DNA from: Turnera subulata
Lineage: Eukaryota; Streptophyta; Magnoliopsida; Malpighiales; Passifloraceae
Length of the DNA: 64,000 nt
Direction: 5' to 3'
NCBI GenBank assembly: GCA_028386065.3
Contig: JAKUCV010001557.1
Span: forward strand, 144,136-208,135
In this document: in pieces, positions 42,991 to 55,397 of the stretch
Layout: every line of letters begins with the position of its first letter
How positions within the stretch are numbered: the first letter of the stretch is position 1
Program-made: the position numbers and the translations under genes
Notes under the pieces: model-generated
Databases searched by the model: none
The model's input: only the letters and a program-made list of their open reading frames with translations
Told to the model about the DNA's origin: nothing

Positions 42991-43309
42991 AGGCTGTGCA
43001 AACTATGTATTTTAATAATTTAAGAAAAATTATTTGCCAGCTTCAGGCTGCTATGTGCCAGCTTCAAGCTGGATATGATAATTTTCACCGACTTAGATAT
43101 TTGTATAGTACAATCTAAAGGACAGTGCATGTAATCTTTTCACAAATTGTTTGTTACCTGTAGCAGTAGCCTATATAATATAGAGATATTCAAACATCTC
43201 TTTCACTTATTGTCTCAACGTAATATCCGTTTGAATATTAATGAATTCCTTTGAGACTTGAATAAAATATCCTTTATTATTGTAAGTAAGAAAAAAAAAT
43301 TCTCATGAG

Positions 43310-43480
43310 GAGTATAATAAAATTCATGCTCTTCCAGAGCATAAACATTCGCTCTTCCGGAGCATAATTTCGCTCTTCCGGAGCATATTAATCTATAGTA
43401 AAACTTTTGCTCTTCCGGAGCATAAATATAGGCACTTCTAGAGCATAGTAAAACTTTTGCTCTTCCAGAGCATATTAATC
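43310..43480 (-). repeat. hairpin-forming peptide-coding repeats, copy 2
   Basis: Seven or so copies of GCTCTTCCGGAGC-like imperfect palindromes. The minus strand encodes APEEQKFYY and ALEEHEFYY units. It corresponds to 16680-16860 of copy 1 and supports a repeat unit of about 9 codons in the ancestral linker. Confidence 0.8.
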
Positions 43481-43680
43481 TTCTTCTCATTCTCTTCTTG
43501 GGATTGTGCTATCATATGATACTTACAAATAATTTTCGTTTATTAAATACGGAATGTGTTATTACATTGTCTCCAGGACAAATGCCAAAGTCATTATTAT
43601 AGAAACCATAGTTTTATATTCACATTAAAAATTTAACAGATATAATATATTATAAAATAAATATAAGTAAAAGTAAAATA

Positions 43681-44710
43681 TGTTGGCCCAAATGAATTAG
43701 GCTTTAAGCTTTTTCGGATGGAAAGATTTGGTTTCTGTGATACCAATTCTTTCAAGTGCTTAGCGAGTGTGTAAAGCGAGAGAGTGAGAAGAGAGAGAGT
43801 ATAAGAGAGTGAACACAGATGATTTAGAGTGGTTCCCCCTCACCAGGTACTCCACTACCTAAAGGTTCCTCCCTTTAAGATTTCAAAAGACTCACTATCC
43901 TTAGAATTTTGCGGGTTCAACCTTAACCTTTACAATCACAAGCTTTTCTAGGCTAAGCTCAAACCTTTACAAGCTTTTCATAGGTTAAGCTCTAACCTAC
44001 CCTCAAATATAATCCTAGACTTGAGTTCCCAGCAAATCTAATCGAAGGCTTGCTTACAAATTGCCCTTAGAATGTGCTTTGCAATACACACAGAAAAACC
44101 AGATCAAAAATCACGATTTCTAGCACAGGTCTGTACTCAAATTTTTTGCACAATAGTTGGGATACCTCTTCAGAGGTGTAATGGACCCCTTTTATAGAAT
44201 CTGAGTATGGGGGAAGGTTCCTGTAACGAATCTTTGTACACCTAGTTGACTTCAGTTCATTAATTCTTGATCTTGGCACCGTTGCGCCACGTCAACTCCT
44301 TGGTTACTGAGAATTACCAAATCTGGAACTTGTGGACCACCTTCTTGAGTTGAGTAGGAGTTTGGTGGAAAAATCTTTTGCTCTTCAATAATGTCTTCCC
44401 TCTTACTTGTTCATCAGTTCAGTCTGTTGGAAGTGGGTTTTTAATGTCTGGAGGACCACACGCAACTTGCACAAAAGTTTGAAAGTGACAGCTAGCAGAT
44501 ATGGTTTCAACAAAAACCATCTGGCGTGTTTCGAGATATGGTTTTAGCAAAAACCATAATTAGTTCCTTCTGTAAACTAAAATCAACACAAGGAAGGCTA
44601 GAAGCACACTTGTAATTTGTTAGCCATCAAAACCATTTATAACCCATGACAAAACATGGTTATTCTACTAATGAACATTAGGAGGTGATTAAGCCAATTT
44701 TTGGTCAACA
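43681..44710 (-). repeat. 3' LTR of the nested SIRE-like element
   Basis: 1030 bp. It is followed by ATCTCCCCCTTTTTT, the complement of a long polypurine tract. It carries short inverted motifs such as ATGGTTTTAGCAAAAACCAT near 44541. Confidence 0.9.
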
Positions 44711-45529
44711 ATCTCCCCCTTTTTTATGATGACAAATTCGTGTCGATTTCTTCTATGCCGAGGGTTTAAAAAATATTTCCATAATTTTTTAAAGCACCCC
44801 CCTGTTTTGTTGCTCCCCCTTTAAAAAACATTTTTGCAATTCAACAAGGATAAATTTCCGAAAAACATTGCAAGGCATTCCTTGTGAATTCTATCTTGGC
44901 ATTCATTAGCCCACAATCTCCCCCTTTGGTTTTCGATTTCTGCATAAGAGATTAGTTGAATGTGTAGAGAAATACGAAGTAGCGCATCATTCAACATAAT
45001 AGAATTTGGTTTTTAACAGAAACCAAATCGCAGTTATAAGTGTGGTTTTTGATAGAAACCAGATTTTTCTTTTCCACACATCCTGCACAAAACTTGGTTA
45101 GATCGATCAAAAGTATGGTTTTAACAACAACCATATCGTCAATATCAATATCATAGGATCAATCACAAGTGTCAACCAATTCTCCATATTTCCAGCATAA
45201 TCATAAATCACCATAAATTCTGATTTTTCACAAAAAAACCATACTCATTATACCCATTGTGTTCCTACAAATGATCAATCAACACACAATACTTCTCCCC
45301 CTTTTGGCATCAGCAGAAAGGGTACACAAGGATAGAGCAAAGATCATGCAGAACTTAAACATTCAAAAGGGCAATATTCAAGTATGCAAACATAATATCC
45401 TAAAAGATAGAAAATATTCAAGAACAACCAAAATAAGAACCAGATTATAAAACCAATAAGCAAAACCAAGTAGGAGAACCAAGATGAATGCAATGCATGA
45501 ATTATAAAAGCATCAGATCTAGAAAGACT
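44711..45529 (-). other. non-coding 3' region with GGTTT...AAACC hairpin motifs
   Basis: Between the polypurine tract and the accessory ORF. No gene. It has several purine tracts (complement CTCCCCCTTT at 44711, 44931 and 45296) and repeated short inverted motifs GGTTTTTAACAGAAACC (45008), GGTTTTTGATAGAAACC (45043) and GGTTTTAACAACAACC (45118). Confidence 0.7.
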
Positions 45530-48506
45530 TCATTCATCAATAGAATCGGCTAGAGGAGGCAATCTTGAAAGAACTTTCACAAACTGTTCAATCATATCTG
45601 TCTTAAGACCTCTTACCTCATCACAAAGTTCTCCAAAATCAGATTCTAGAAGACCAACACGAGTGGTAAGATTATCCAGCTGAGTCTCTTTAGCGCTTGG
45701 TCCAGCCCTGATCACCTCATAATGTCCCTTGTCATTCAGCTTGATACTCATTTTGGACAGAGTCAACCAATTAATTGGTAAAAGAGGCATAAGTTTGGTT
45801 GATTTGGATGACCTCAGACCAAATCTTTTTGCAATCAGCGTGATCAACAGGCCATGAATCCTTGGTTTGTATAGGGCAATATAATGCAACATCTGATAAG
45901 CCCAGCAAATAGGACTCTTATGCATTAGGCAAGCAATTAGCCACAAGTCAGCATTCTTGATACCTGCTAAGTGCCAAGGAAAAGGCAGAATTACTTTAGT
46001 GATCACAAATAGCAAAGCCCGAGATGGAGGGGTGGATTGCTGATAAGTGCCCTTTATGGATGATCCATAAACAGCTTTGACTTGCTAATTGTAGGATAGA
46101 GCTGCTTTAATATTCACGCGCACACCAGAACCTATGTTGGAGTGCTTAATGGAGCCCTTCTTTAATCTTAGCACCTCTTGGACAAGATCAATAGTGACTT
46201 TGATCTTCTTGCCCCAAGTATTGCTCTCCAAATACTGAACATCATCACCAACCTTCTATATTCGCAGGTTCTTATAGAATTCGATAACAAGTCCCTCATC
46301 TGCTGGTGCCTTCGAGGTTGCCAAGTAGTCAAGCTTGTAGTACTTCAGGATGGCTGTGACTCCAAAAGCTTCAAAATCCTTTAAGGTAACATTGTAGGTT
46401 GAAGTGAGAGTCTCGAATTCTATAGATCCATCCTCCTTCTTCTTCAGTTTTCCATCATCCTTAGCGCGGCCATCACATGCTTTGGCCTTCTTCTTTGGAG
46501 GTTCAGGAGCCTCTTCTTCAGCTTCTTCCTCAACTTCCTGCTCTTCCTCATCATTATCAGAGGCTTGTTCCTCAACTTCCTACTCTTCTTCCTCTGCTTC
46601 TTCCTCTTTGTCTTCGGCCTCAACATCATCATCATGATTGCCCTCATCATTATCTTCTTCATTCTTCTGTTCCTCTTCTTGATTCTCTTCTTTCTCATTA
46701 GCGCTATCAATCTCCTCATCCTCTTCATCCCCATCTTCTTTCTGTGATTTCTCTACTCCCTCGTCTGAGTAGTAACTAGAGATGCCAAAGTTAAGAAGGT
46801 TGTCTTCCAGATCTGGTTTTTCAAAAATTAAATTCTCTCCAGTAGATTTGGAGCTCAAAGTCTTCTCTAAGTCACTGCCATTTGTTCTCTTCCGCTTTTT
46901 CGAAGACTTTGCCTCAATTACATCATCAATAGGAAGTTCATCTGAATCAGAGTCAGTTAAGTGGACTTCTGTATCCTGCTTCTTCTTTTGTCCTATCTGC
47001 CTCACAATGCCTCTATCAAGCAATCTTGCACTAGATTTCCTCATAGCCACAACCTTGGTTTTTCTAGAAACCACACCTGCACTATGCTTTTTAGTCTGTC
47101 CTTCTTTAGGCTGCTTTTCCAATGCCTCTCCATTTTCAGATTCAAACTCATCATGGCCCTTTTCATCGTCATCTGTTTCCCCTTCATCTAGTTTTTGACT
47201 AACCAGATCATCTTCTCCCACTAGAGCTTCCTTTTCAGCCCTTTTTGCAATCTTCAGGACTTCTGAAAGCATTGGATCAACATGACTGGTCTCTTTGACT
47301 CCTTCAACTTGTTTATTCATCTGCTCATCATGACCAGCTTCAACAGAAGTCACATTCATCTTAGAAATGTCCACTCCTTCTAGATATTTAGTTTTATCAG
47401 CAACCATATCCTGCTCAAAATTCTTAACAGACTCCTTTACATTTACATGCGCTAGTTATTGAACCAATTCAGCAAGAAATAGCTTGGCTTCGACAGACCC
47501 AAGTTTTCCAAATTTGCTAAAGATAACCTGCACAAGAGAATCAATTTCATTTGCAATAGGCTTTTTGGGTAGAATTCTGGTTGCACCAGGAGTCTCTACA
47601 AATACTTCTGCTTCTGCCTAAGGGTTCCGATTATAAAGAATGGATCCAATGAGGCTGCAGCAACATTCTTTGAAGTCTCAGCGTCGAATGTGATTCCTTG
47701 TGCCCATCTCTGCAGGGGTGTCAGCAACTTCTCGGTAATGATCTCTTTTTCAGAGGACTTGGTTTTAATAGCAACCGAGTCTTTGAGTCTTTGGAGTTTC
47801 TCTTTAAATCGTTTTTGCTCAACCGCCATCTTCTTCTCTTTCTCGGCTAAATCCGCATCCATAACATGACCAGACGGACCTCTTTCACCTATTGGTCTCA
47901 AAATATCAAGAAAGTATTCATGGACAACTCTTTCACTAACTTCACCAAATCTCTTCATAATTCTAGATGAAACAGAATTAATTTCATCAACATTTGGTGT
48001 ATCAGAAAGCATTTTACACACTCCCTGTACATTCTTCACAGCCCACTCTTTTGCCTCATAAATATCCTCACACCAGTGTGTTTTTTTTTAGAGAGAACAA
48101 TATTCTTTTTGGCATATTTTGCATTATAGAGTCTCTCTATTGCTATTCTACTAGCATTAGAAACAGGAGGTGGAAAATCAAGACTACTACCTAGAGCCTT
48201 TGATTTCTTCGCCTTCGGTTTCTGAACTTCTTTGCCCTTTTTGATTTTTTTCTTCATCACATCGTCTGCCTTGAACTTCTTCAACCCTTCAGCCGCCTTC
48301 TCTTCTGTCGAAGTCACGTCCGGGCTGACTACCTTTCTCTTTGTCTCTTGAGACTTCTTTGTGGAGGATTGCGATGGTATTTTTATGAAAATCTATGATG
48401 AGGAGACAGTTTTTTATTTTGAAGAAGGTGTCTCCTTACTAGGTTTTGTTAATTTTGGTGTCTTGACTTCTTTAGCAGGATAACCCTTTCCAGAGTATGT
48501 CTTCAT
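45530..48506 (-). pseudogene. SIRE-like accessory ORF (plant-transposon-protein type)
   Basis: It starts at MKTYSGKGYPAKEVKTPKL (ATG 48506) and runs to 45530 in several frames. Regions in order: a lysine-rich N-terminus; a helical region (ADLAEKEKKMAVEQKRF); a long acidic/lysine region ending in poly-Glu (about 46580-47400); then a globular part with EGLVIEFYKNLRI, GKKIKVTIDLVQEVLRL, NADLWLIACLMHKSPICW and LHYIALYKPRIHGLLITLI; and a C-terminal coiled coil ending PPLADSIDE. The globular part resembles the 'putative plant transposon protein' domain of SIRE/Ogre-type elements (tentatively Pfam PF20167). It was historically called env-like. Stops and frameshifts are present; function unknown. Confidence 0.7.
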
Positions 48507-49026
48507 GTCTGAGATTTTGAGAGTCAGAGTTTTTTAGGGTTTGTGAGTTGAGAGAATTCTTAAGGGAGATAAACTCGGGTTTGCAAAGGAAGTTAAATAA
48601 TGTAAGAGAGAGAAGGTAGTTCACGGGTTATAAAGAGCGGTTTATTGTATTAAATTCTCCACTTCCTTTTGTTCCCTTTGTCATGGGGAATTAGAAGTAT
48701 AACTTCCATTTGCAGAATCTATCTCCGCCTTTTCCACTAACTGTGAGTTAATAACTACTGGCATTTATCAAATGGTTTTTCCCAAAAACTATATCTCAGC
48801 AGATAGATGGTTCCTCGTGAAACCAGGTCTTCACAGAATTTTCCAACTTAGCCTTTATGATGAGTTGAACACCTTTTGAAAGTGTCCTCATTTGCTTGAA
48901 TGCATAGTGAGTGTGTGTAAGTGTTATGATTGTTTCAAACTGATGTGATGATGCACACCAGATCTACTTACAAACATTTAAGGTAGATTGCACATCCTGA
49001 GCACAAGTCAGATTTTTTAGGGATAA
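48507..49026 (-). other. residual internal region of the nested SIRE-like element
   Basis: Untranslated stretch between the lost RNase H and the accessory ORF. It includes two further GGTTTTT...AAACC-like motifs near 48772 and 48812. No gene seen. Confidence 0.55.
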
Positions 49027-50552
49027 TGTTAGTGTAATATGCCCAAAAGGCCAATCAATGGATGTTTATTTGTAATCATGTATACACATTAAGGTTAATC
49101 CAATAAATATCGTTTATGAGATAAACACTTGCACATATTTATAATCCTAGAATATTTATATATTCTTAAATGTCCCTAGTCGATTATTATTATGGATGGG
49201 TTGTAATAATAAATTAAGACTAGCGTATATTGAGAATTATATGTGATATGAATTCTACATATGGGTACAAGTTAGAGAACTTGTGGACTGGATCGACCCA
49301 CATAAGAACGCTACATGGAAAGTTATATGATTGTCATTAGCAGTTGTTATATGTATTGTCCTTAGACCTGTGATCATCAAGGTTCCCAACATATGAGTCG
49401 TATACTTTGATATTACTCTTGGCTATTTCATAAATGAGTAGATTTAGTGTAATCATTGGGTATATGACAAATGTGTAGTGGGTTTTGTATGATCCAGAGG
49501 GGATTCGTCCAACCCATATAACGGGTATATTATTGGTTGGTTTCTTGATAGAGTTGGACTGTAAATGCACGGCCGTGCTCGGATTATGATATGGTGATAT
49601 CATTAGTATCCGTTTTACACAGTTAGCTCGAGGATCAAGAAACCGAGATTAAACATATGCGAGATTGACATATTCCATGTCTGGTGTTTAATCTTGATAA
49701 TAGGACGAAGGGACGATGACATGCTTACGAGGCATATTGAATCAGTACTGATCTTGTCATTCGGGTAGCAATGATGTGTTGCTAGACGCCGCTCTTTGCT
49801 TGTAATTGTAAATGAGTTTACAATTATTGTCGGACGTTACAAGTTCCTACAGGGTCACACACTTAGAATCGTTGATTCGAGCAGGTGGTTGAACCGTGGT
49901 TGGACCATGGTTCGACCAGGTGTGGTTGAACCGTGGTTGGACCAGGGTCGTTTTGGGCTGGTTTGATTCACTGATTGTCAGAATTATTGAGCCAAACCTG
50001 ATGTCATGTGATGTGTAATCCCATTAGTGCATAGCGGAGACATGATTAGACTAGATAGTGGAGGAATCTTAATCATGTTGGATGGACCATTATGTTGGCC
50101 ATTCTTGTCTCTAATAGTCTATGCATTAATTGGAGTGCGTAATTAGATTTCTCTTAACCTTGAGTCTGATTTTTCAGAGCTTGAGAGACATGAGAGCTTA
50201 GGGTTTTTCAGGTTACACACATCCTTCTTTGAGAAAGAAGAAAAACACCACAAACACTAGCTCCCGGAAACCTGGTGCTAGCACATCAGTTTGGGGGGTG
50301 CTCGGGTTGGTAATCGTGTGACGATTCCAACTAGTTATCACAGTTCGTGTGGATATCGTAGAGGGGCAAGATTTTTGTCCGGCTTTTGCTGATTCGTCCC
50401 TACAGTTGGGTGAAAGACCTCAACCGATTCAGGTACGTAAAAATTGTTATTCGGTTTAGCTACCCTTCACTTGGATCCTCTATGTGTATCCAGTTTTTCC
50501 GCTGCGTATGTTATTGCATTTGATTGTCAAATTGCATGCCCGGATACTTACA
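49027..50552 (+). mobile_element. copia-type solo LTR (1526 bp)
   Basis: Starts TGTTAGTGTAATATGCCCAA and ends GATACTTACA, flanked by GATAA on both sides (49022-49026, 50553-50557). The start motif with 'gcccaaaaggccaatca' is typical of a plant copia LTR family. No internal domain, so it is a solo LTR or a very short non-autonomous element. Inserted in the RT remnant of the SIRE-like element. Confidence 0.85.
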
Positions 50553-50740
50553 GATAATTCCTCTCTAAACAGGAGATCTTGGAACCAATTTCCAAATATC
50601 ATTCCTTTTGAACAGATTCAGTTCATCTTGCTTTGTATTGACCCAATACTCATCTTGAATGGCATCATGTCAGTTTTTGGGTTGAATTTGAGACAAGAAT
50701 GCAAGATGCGTGTTCACATTTTCTATGGAAGATCTTGTAG
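50553..50740 (-). pseudogene. start of SIRE-like reverse transcriptase, truncated
   Basis: The minus frame gives WVNTKQDELNLFKRNDIWKL, equivalent to the ENWxxAMQEELNQFxRNxVWEL start of SIRE RT, then a stop. Everything beyond is lost. Confidence 0.75.
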
Positions 50741-50955
50741 TCACTCCTCTAAAATGTCACCAAGAATAGCATCAGTTAATAATCCTCTAGGTGCTTTGAC
50801 TTTTCCAGGAATTTGTTATGAAGTTGATGCATGTCCAGTGAGATTTGGTTTTCCTCCAACCAGATCTAGCAGATTGTCATTTTGTTGTTGTGATGCATCT
50901 TGTGGAACCAAGACAGGTAATTCCTCATCCTTTTCATCAGATGAGAGATCAACAT

Positions 50956-51840
50956 TTACAGTCTGTGGTTCGCTTCAGGAATAATATCTGCATCTTCATC
51001 ATTACTAAAATCACAAGGATGAACTTCATCAAAGACGATATGCATGGTTTCTTCAACAACCATAGTGTTCTTATTATAAACTCGATAAGCTTTATTGGTT
51101 GTAGAGTAACTAAGAAATATTCCATCGTTAGATTTGGCATCAAATTTATCAAGGTTATCTTTGGTATTTAGAATATAGCATTTAGATCCAAAAACCCGAA
51201 AGTAAGCAATATTTGGTTTCTTATCATACCATATCTCATAGGGTGTCTTTTCAATCAAAGGACGCATAGATACTCTATTTAAAATATAGCATGTTGTGTT
51301 CACACCCTCTGTCCAAAAAGGTGTAGGTAACCTATGCTCATTAAGCATGGTTCTAGCCATTTCTTGCAAGGTTCGATTCTTCCTTTCAGCAACCCCATTT
51401 TGTTGAGGTGTTCTAGGAGTCGAATAAGTGAGGACTATTCCACTTTGCTCACAGAACCGATTGAAGACAAGATTATCAAATTCTCTTCCATGATCACTCC
51501 TTATTTTTGAAATCTTATAACCTTGTTTCATTTTGTAGACGCCTAATAAGAGTTCCAAATTTGTAACATGCATGATCCTTTTGAGCAAGGAATATGACCC
51601 ATGTATATCTAGAGTAATCATCAACAATAACAAACACGTATCTCTTACCGCCTGGACTAGTTGTCCTCATAGGACCAAATAAATCAATATAAAGCAATTC
51701 AAGATGCCTAGATGTAGAGATATCATGCTTGGGTTTGAAGAAACTTTCAACCTGTTTTCCAAGTTGGCATGCTCGGCATGTCACATCATTTTCATATTTC
51801 ATTGCAGGCAGCCCTTTCACCAATATTTTAGTTGATAATC
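50956..51840 (-). pseudogene. SIRE-like integrase
   Basis: The minus strand carries CRACQLGKQVESFF (zinc-binding region end), LELLYIDLFGPMRT (first catalytic Asp), VIVDDYSRYTWVIFL, KIRSDHGREFDN (second Asp), TPQQNGVAERKNRTLQEMAR (with the catalytic Glu) and the C-terminal YNKNTMVVEETMHIVFDE. Two overlapping frames meet near 51520-51633, so one frameshift is present. All three acidic residues are readable. Confidence 0.88.
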
Positions 51841-51899
51841 TAGAGATTAAGTATAGGTTGGCATGTCAAAGCCTTTGATGCCACAAAATTGGTGTCTCT

Positions 51900-52480
51900 G
51901 TTCTTGCACTTAAGCGCTTAAGCTCATGGTTAGTTCCATTATTAAAACATACAAATTAAATATTACCTTTTCTGGTACCAGTGAAAACCACATCTTTATC
52001 AAACTAACTAACAATTTGGATGCTTCAAAAGTGACTTTATAACCCTTGTCACACAATTGACTCACACTTAACAGATTATATTTAAGATTGTCAACAAGCA
52101 ACACATGTTCAATGAAAGAAAAATTAGAATTAACATTGCCAAACTCGAGGATCTGCCTTTTGGACTTGTCCCCAAAAATTACCTTTCCTCGGCTTTTCTT
52201 GCTTAGGGATGAGAATTTGGATATTTTACCAGTCATATGCTTTGAACATCCACTATCTAATATCTATTCTTCCCTTGTCACCTGCAGAGACAACTAAGTT
52301 TTAGGTATCCAAACCAATTTGGGTCCTTTTCGGTTAGATTTTGTTCCTTTCAGAACCCACACATATCTAACATGTTCATCTCTCTTCTTGAGCATGCAAT
52401 TTCTAAAACCATGCCCATACCTTCCACAGTAATAACATGTAATGTTAGGTACTGATAATGAGTGTGCATATTTTTTCCTA
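51900..52480 (-). pseudogene. SIRE-like zinc knuckle, stop codon and protease region
   Basis: The minus strand encodes CYYCGRYGHGFRNC, then GPKLVWIPKT, then TAG (52294-52296) with the frame open again to LSLQV. Shortly after come the protease motif LDSGCSKHMTG and VIFGDKSKRQILEFGNV. The single in-frame stop between knuckle and protease is at the same place as the TGA at 498 in the first element. Further stops follow. Confidence 0.82.
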
Positions 52481-52489
52481 GAAGCATAT

Positions 52490-53496
52490 CCATTTCATCT
52501 GAATTGGTGTGGTTGCTTTCTATAATCTGGTTTGTTAGGAACCATATCCTGTCTAAAGAACTTTCTCGTTTTATTCGGCCTATTTGCAACCAGTCTTGTT
52601 CTATGTGAAATGTTTGAGCTAGGGGTTGCATTTTTCACAGACTTGTGTGATTTGTTATAAACCCTATGTGAAGTATCAGGTTTATATGGCACACTAGATT
52701 CAGCTCTAACAAATTGCACAGAACGATTTGGTTTGTGAAAAACCACATCTGTAGCAGCTATTCCTTCTTTTTGTGCTTAGTGCCTTTGCTGTCCGAACAA
52801 TATGTTCAGATTGTTTGTTCCACTAGTGAATTTCTCTAGAGAGGATTTCAGATCAGTAACAGGTTTCTCAAGGACATCCTTTTCTTTTGACAACACATTG
52901 CACATATCACTCTTACTAGCATAACTCCTTTCGAGTTTATCATAAGCATTCTTAAGAGCAAATTTTTCAGTTTTTAGGTCATCACAGATTTTCTCAGTAT
53001 CAGAGTTGGCTAGCCTAAGTTTCTCATTTTCATTCTTATATGCTTCCTCATCAAACTCAAGCAAATCAATCTTTTTCTTAAACTCTTTGTTCTTCCTAAC
53101 AACTTGCTTGTATTTAACATGCAACTCATCAAATGCTTTAAGTAATTTTTCAAGATTGAAATCAGTAGAATCAATTACCTCAGAGTTCTCATATGCCATG
53201 AAGCAAAGGTTTGTCTCCTCTTCCTCGTCAGATTCATTGGAGGAATCAGAATCATCCCAAGCAGCTATCGCTTTCTTTCCTCTAGTTTTTGAAAAACCAG
53301 ATCTTCCCTTCTTTTGGTAGGGGCATTCTGATTTTATATGCCTGGTCGATTGCATCCAAAGCACACCAAGGGTTCCTTCTTAGGCTCGTCCGCCTTAACA
53401 TCCTTAGGTGTCTTCCCTTTGAGCTGCTTCTTCATCTTAAGGTATCTTGCAAATTTTCTAGTGAGAAGAGCTACATCGAAGTCGCTATCATCACCA
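52490..53496 (-). pseudogene. SIRE-like gag C-terminal half
   Basis: The minus strand begins inside gag with DFDVALLTRKFARYLKMKKQ, then a first zinc knuckle CFGCNRPG broken by a small indel, an acidic linker (SSNESDEEEETNLC) and a long coiled coil (KLLKAFDELHVKYKQVVRKN onward). The N-terminal part of gag is gone, the deletion ending inside the 5' LTR. The frame changes again near 52760. Confidence 0.82.
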
Positions 53497-54424
53497 TCAA
53501 GTGCTTAGCGAGTGTGTAAAGCGAGAGAGTGAACAAAGACGATTTAGAGTGGTTTCCCCTCACCAGGTACTCCACTACCGAAAGGTTCCTCCCTTTAGGA
53601 TTTCAAAACACTCACTATCCTTAGGTTTTTGCAGGTTCAACCTTAACCTTTACAATCACAAGCTTTTCTAGGCTAAGCTCAATCCTTTACAAGTTTTTCA
53701 AAGGCTAAGCTCTAACCTACGCTCAAATCTAATCCTAGACTTGAGTTCCCAGCAAATCTAATCCAAGACTTGCTTACAAATTGCCCTTAGAATGTGCTTT
53801 GTAATACACACAGAAAAACCAGATCAGAAACCACGATTTCTAGCACAAGTCTATACTCAGATTCTTGCATAGTAGTTGGGATACCCCTTCAGAGGTGTAA
53901 TGGATCGCTTTTATAAAATCTGAGTATGGGGCAAGGTTGCTGCAACGGATCTTTGTACTCCTAGTTGACTTCAGTTCATTAATTCTTTATCTTGGCACAG
54001 TTGCGCCATGTCAACTCCTTGGTTGCAGAGAGTTACCAAATCTGAAAAGTTTGGACTAGCTTCTTGAGTTGAGTAGGAGTTTGGTGGGAAAGTCTTCTGC
54101 TCTTCAATAATGTTTTCCCTCTTACTTGTTCATCAGTTTAGACCGTTGGAAGTGGGTTTTTAATGCCCGAAGGACCACACGCAACTTGCACAAAAGTTTG
54201 AAAGTGACAGCTCGCAGTTATGGTTGCAACAAAACCATATGGCGTGTTTCGAGATGTGGTTTCAGCAAAAACCATAATTCCTCCTGTAAATTAAAATCAA
54301 CACAAGGAAGGCTAAAAGCACACTTGTAATTTGTTAGTCATCACAACCATTTATAACCCATGACAAAAGATGGTTAATCCACTAATCAACATTAGGAGGT
54401 GATTAATCCAATTTTTTGTCAACA
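53497..54424 (-). repeat. truncated 5' LTR of the nested SIRE-like element
   Basis: Matches 43752-44710 with substitutions and ends TTTTTTGTCAACA. The first 71 bp (minus-strand 3' end, U5 side), the primer site and the gag start are missing. At the junction, gag sequence (CTATCATCACCA) abuts TCAAGTGCTTAGCGAG. Confidence 0.88.
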
Positions 54425-55129
54425 AAATATAAAATAAATAAAATATAATAAAATATAACACATAATAATATGATAAAGCTGAACATAAAATAAAAATAGT
54501 TGCACTTTTACCTTAAAATATATATTCGCTTGCACCTTCAGGATAAGCAAAATAAATAATAATATCCAGAAATGAATCATTCTGGAAGTTGATATCATGG
54601 TCATTATCTTGAATAAACTTGGTTTCAACAATATTAGATTCGTCCTTCAGGGAAAATTAGTAAAGTTCTACCAAATGCCTTGCTATACAACATGTTTGCA
54701 GCCAATTGTATGTTTATGACCATGACTAAAATTATCATTATATTATCTCATTCGCTTCAGGGACTGGAGCAAAGCCAGTAGGACAAGACTCATGATTTTT
54801 ATTAATAGCTTGTCATTTTATTCAGCCACAAAGAGGCATGAAATTAAATCTGGAAATGTCGTGAAACCTTTTTCACGATATTGCTACTGTAGGAGCACAT
54901 TTAATGTATAAATATGGAGATTTTTTTTTAACTTATCAGCATCAATAATATTTTATCCATATAATTTCATCTGAGAACTTATAACATAACTGAATTACAT
55001 TCGTGCACAGATTTAAAATCTTGCACCCTCATATGTATCCACTAAGAACGAACTTTTGGAAGAATAACCATCCTCTGGTGGTGATACATTTCTTATAAAC
55101 TCCTCCAAAGATCTACAGGATCTTTGACA

Positions 55130-55345
55130 GTAGAATATTCAGTCTTTAGACTGGCATGCATCTGATGGCGAAGAAAAAATTGTAGCTTTCGCCTTATTTA
55201 AATTGGAAGCTTTGTTTCTTTCTTTTATGGTGTCTCCCAGACCATTAGCATCTAAATGCATTTTAGCTTCAAATGCCCATGAAAAATTTCTTCTGAAAAT
55301 GTCAAAGGCCTCGAATTCAAGTTTTGTAATATTAAACATTATAAC
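55130..55345 (-). pseudogene. copia gag fragment, copy 2
   Basis: The minus frame reads FDIFRRNFSWAFEAKMHLDA and GLGDTIKERNKASNL, the same gag core as 18345-18665. It is separated from the rest of copy 2 by the SIRE-like insertion. Confidence 0.75.
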
Positions 55346-55397
55346 AGTAATAATAACAAAAGATATAAAACAAATACTAAGAGAAATAGAAAAATAA

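Larger units (their letters stand above)
43681..54424 (-). mobile_element. SIRE-like copia element nested in copia copy 2
   Basis: The complete 3' LTR is 43681-44710 (TGTTGGCCC...GGTCAACA). The 5' LTR (53497-54424) lacks its first 71 bp, as well as the primer site and gag start. The duplication AAATA lies at 43676-43680 and 54425-54429. Minus order: gag, zinc knuckle, stop, protease, integrase, a scrap of RT, then a long accessory ORF. Most of RT and RNase H are deleted. A solo LTR (49027-50552) is inserted at the RT remnant. Confidence 0.93.

Noticed and set aside
46404..46747. Ser/Leu-rich plus-strand open frames
   Set aside because: Antisense of the Glu-rich tract in the SIRE-like accessory ORF.
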